Part shown: positions 42,336 to 44,196 of the stretch, piece by piece
Position numbering within the stretch: the first letter of the stretch is position 1
Layout of the letters: each line of letters starts with the position of its first letter
Origin: UBA1858 sp045105615
GTDB lineage: Bacteria > Pseudomonadota > Gammaproteobacteria > UBA4575
NCBI GenBank assembly: GCA_045105615.1
Contig: JBGCDS010000019.1
Location: 1 to 44,196, forward strand
DNA length: 44,196 bases
Reading direction: 5' to 3'
Position numbers and translations under genes: made by a program
Notes under the pieces: generated by a model
What the model saw: the letters and a program-made list of their open reading frames with translations, nothing else
Told to the model about the DNA's origin: nothing
Databases searched by the model: none

Positions 42336-42692
42336 ATGGCTGGCTCATCTAAAAAAGTTATTTATGCCGCGTTAGTAGGAAATGCGATTATTGCTGTCGC
42401 TATTTTGCTTGCACTCGAGACTAAAGGGTTGTTGTTTGGTGAAAGTGCAAACAAGGATGTCGTTGATGGTATTCGTGATGTTCTGAACCAGACGCGCGGC
42501 GTGCAAAAGGTCAATGAAGTGCTAACCATGCATATGGGGCCTGAGTATATACTTGTGAACTTAAGTGTAGAGTTTTCCGATCATATCTGCACTGATAAGA
42601 TGGAAATATTGGTTTCTTAATTAGATCGTGAGATAAAAACTAAACATAAACACGTTAAAAGAATATTTATAGAAGCAGAATCCACTCTATAA
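42336..42692 (+). pseudogene. cation diffusion facilitator relic (internal deletion plus nonsense codon)
   Basis: An ATG-started frame begins MAGSSKKVIYAALVGNAIIAV, the N-terminus of CDF-family transporters, and then jumps directly to AILLALETKGLLFGESANKDVV, the start of the cytoplasmic C-terminal domain. The remaining transmembrane helices and their metal-binding HxxxD residues are missing. The domain continues with VNEVLTMHMGPEYILVNLSVEF. The frame meets TAA at 42618-42620 but resumes in the same frame as LDREIKTKHKHVKRIFIEAES, the family's normal end, stopping at 42690-42692. Full-length homologues are around 300 residues. A functional small soluble protein of 94 residues is conceivable but less likely, since the deleted part holds the transport site. 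No strong ribosome site is visible. Confidence 0.75.
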
Positions 42693-42733
42693 AGGCGTTC
42701 TCGTCCAACGAGGAGGCTAGAGTTAGTGCTAGG

Positions 42734-42749
42734 TGTGACACGGTTCACA
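42734..42749. promoter_or_regulatory. perfect CRP-type core site (TGTGA-N6-TCACA)
   Basis: The sequence TGTGACACGGTTCACA has both half-sites of the CRP consensus intact with the exact six-base spacer. It lies about 115 bases upstream of the adhesin start and beyond the CDF relic. cAMP-CRP control (or a Vfr-type homologue) of the adhesin is the natural inference. Confidence 0.6.
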
Positions 42750-42864
42750 TATCTGAATTAAACCGTTTATATCCCTCAAAATCATTATTAAGTATTCAAT
42801 GCTGACGCCGATACAGTTATCGGGAGCTTATGCTCACTAGAACTGTAATGTCGAGGAGCGACAA

Positions 42865-44196
42865 ATGGCTGATGATAAAGGAAAGATTTACGACTCAATT
42901 AATGAAGTAAATGAGGAGGGGTCTTTAGAAAAAACTAACGCACAAGAATCACTTAGTGGTCCTGATGGGCGTGAAGAACACTTTAAGCAAAATATCATGA
43001 TGGATGTCGATGCGCGTCCAGATGGTATTGAAGTTATTGAGCTGTCAGAAAGTCAGCAGGTTATTGAAGAAACTGATGAATCTTTAACACAAACAGTTCA
43101 GCAAGATGTTAGCCAAACATCAGTTAATTTAGATTCTGATCGTCCTGAATATGAAAGTAAGGACAGTGATCAACAAACATTGGGGAGTCAAGGCTTACCG
43201 CTACAAGCTGACGCAGCGCAAAACCAGGATATCGATCAAGCCCAATCTAAGTTGGGTGCAACAGGTGAAGATGGTAGTCAGAGTGTTGAAAAATTTAGTG
43301 CGTTTGAATTACAAAGTGTTGATCAGCAAATTGAAGAAGCGCTTATAGGTGAGAGTGCGCCAAGTAAAAATGCTATTGGTGATGTCAGTGACGCAGATTC
43401 AAACGCAAATCAAGTGAATGAGTCAGCTTCAATCGGTGATTTTATTGGCGTGACCGCTTTTGCCGATGATTTAGACGCTAATGATAGTGTCGTTTATAGT
43501 CTCAGTGAAAATCCAAATAATGCATTTGCGATAGATCCTGTTACCGGTGTCGTCACCATTGCAGACCCAAGTGGTTTAGATTTTGAAACTGCAGCCACAA
43601 TGCAAATTGAAGTTACTGCAACATCCACAGATGGTTCAAGTAATGCGTTATCATTCGATATTGTTGTGAGCGATGATAATACAGAGTTTAGTGTCTCGGC
43701 AGTGACCGATTCAGATGCTTCCGTCAATACTATTAACGAGTCCGCCAGTGTGGGTGACAGTGTTGGTGTGACCGGGTTAGCAACAGACGGTGATGCATCC
43801 GACAGTGTGACTTACACGTTAACAAGCAACCCAAATAATGCGTTTGCGATTGACGAAACAACCGGTGAAGTGACTGTTGCGGATCCGAGTGGTTTAGACT
43901 TTGAAACAGCGAGTACGATGCAGATTGAAGTCACAGCGACATCCACAGATGGTTCGAGCAATGCGTCATCATTCGACATTTCTGTGAGCGATGACAACAG
44001 TGAATTCAGTATCAGCGCGGTCACAGACAGTGATGTAAGTGTTAACAGCATTAACGAGTCCGCTTCTATTGGTGACAGTGTTGGTGTCACAGGTCTTGCG
44101 ACGGATGCCGATGCATCTGATTCTATTACATATAGCTTAACAACGAATCCAAACAATGCGTTTGCGATTGATGCGAGTACTGGTGAGGTGACTGTT
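42865..44196 (+). CDS. large cadherin-repeat adhesin, partial (runs off the window)
   Basis: An open frame of at least 444 codons beginning ATGGCTGATGATAAAGG with a GAGGAG ribosome site 6 bases away. The first ~180 residues are acidic, polar and disordered-looking, without a signal peptide; this fits type I secreted giant adhesins (LapA/BapA class). From residue 185 tandem repeats of 106 residues begin. Each has VGVTGLATDxDASDSVTYxL, NPNNAFAIDxxTGxVTVADPSGLDFET and IEVTATSTDGSSN, a clear bacterial cadherin repeat with Ca2+-ligand acidic residues. Two full copies and part of a third are visible before the edge. Cadherin-type repeats in such proteins extend the adhesive tip; total length probably exceeds several hundred more residues. 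The TolC-like protein at 37856 could be part of the secretion route. Confidence 0.85.
   Translation, partial: MADDKGKIYDSINEVNEEGSLEKTNAQESLSGPDGREEHFKQNIMMDVDARPDGIEVIELSESQQVIEETDESLTQTVQQDVSQTSVNLDSDRPEYESKDSDQQTLGSQGLPLQADAAQNQDIDQAQSKLGATGEDGSQSVEKFSAFELQSVDQQIEEALIGESAPSKNAIGDVSDADSNANQVNESASIGDFIGVTAFADDLDANDSVVYSLSENPNNAFAIDPVTGVVTIADPSGLDFETAATMQIEVTATSTDGSSNALSFDIVVSDDNTEFSVSAVTDSDASVNTINESASVGDSVGVTGLATDGDASDSVTYTLTSNPNNAFAIDETTGEVTVADPSGLDFETASTMQIEVTATSTDGSSNASSFDISVSDDNSEFSISAVTDSDVSVNSINESASIGDSVGVTGLATDADASDSITYSLTTNPNNAFAIDASTGEVTV
43417..44196 (+). repeat. 318-bp tandem repeats of the adhesin
   Basis: Units start at NESAS codons at 43417, 43735 and 44053, each exactly 318 bases apart (106 codons). 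The NPNNAFAID motif recurs at 43510, 43828 and 44146 with the same period. The copies share long near-identical DNA, for example the segment encoding IEVTATSTDGSSN, so recombination between units can alter the number of repeats. Confidence 0.9.

Noticed and set aside
42336..42620. A genuine 94-residue small membrane protein
   Set aside because: The two halves match the first helix and the cytoplasmic domain of CDF transporters, with the channel part missing, and the rest of the family domain follows in frame beyond the TAA.
42693..42864. Cyclic-di-GMP (GEMM) riboswitch in the adhesin leader
   Set aside because: Read because such adhesins are often c-di-GMP-controlled; the GEMM conserved bases and tetraloop receptor are absent.
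1..44196. tRNA genes, rRNA genes and CRISPR arrays
   Set aside because: No T-loop (GGTTCGAATCC-like) motifs in tRNA context, no rRNA-like conserved segments and no short direct repeats with unique spacers were seen.
1..44196. Mobile element or prophage
   Set aside because: No transposase, integrase or phage structural gene was recognised; the gene order resembles a core chromosomal locus.

Overview
The window reads as a chromosomal segment of an AT-rich, Gram-negative gammaproteobacterium. The evidence is a complete set of LPS inner-core genes (hldE, waaF, a waaC-like gene, kdkA, waaA), the glnE-ilvE neighbourhood, the PA2778/PA2779 pair known from pseudomonad-type genomes, and the pcm / rhodanese / tolC / waaA / thiC order. 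No rRNA, tRNA, transposase, phage or CRISPR element was seen, so the genus cannot be named from this sequence.

Region 1 (1-7250) is one-carbon and amino-acid metabolism, all on the minus strand. It holds malyl-CoA lyase and serine-glyoxylate aminotransferase (serine-cycle signature enzymes), a TTG-initiated folD, and a translationally coupled pair: a 5-formyl-THF cyclo-ligase family protein and a formylmethanofuran:H4MPT formyltransferase (Ftr) homologue. ilvD follows. Together they suggest C1 assimilation or oxidation, for example of methylated compounds. The pairing of Ftr with folate enzymes, without Mch, Fae or other Fhc subunits nearby, is the most unusual metabolic feature.

Region 2 (7330-14860) mixes secreted proteins of unknown function with PPK2 and a two-gene SOS cassette (LexA plus a DinB-like polymerase). 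The cassette lies behind a strikingly symmetrical operator made of four GTTCTC half-sites. A decayed secreted-protein gene lies next to a small lipocalin-like gene.

Region 3 (14867-21040) has inorganic pyrophosphatase, a PA2779/PA2778 membrane-protein and C39-like peptidase pair, and an fbpABC ferric iron ABC transporter behind a near-perfect Fur-type palindrome.

Region 4 (21085-37850) starts with glnE-ilvE-hldE and runs into an LPS core locus built of small, alternating transcription units. These carry two heptosyltransferases, Kdo transferase, three different kinase-fold proteins, a radical SAM/oxidoreductase pair, a DUF6165 protein and a conserved membrane protein. A soluble double-PAS chemoreceptor is embedded in it. 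waaF appears to begin at an AUU codon.

Region 5 (37856-44196) contains a TolC-family protein, a rhodanese, a Pcm-like methyltransferase, and thiC with no visible TPP riboswitch. A cation diffusion facilitator relic follows, reduced by a large internal deletion and a nonsense codon. The window ends inside a large cadherin-repeat adhesin with 318-bp DNA repeats; a perfect CRP core site lies upstream of it.
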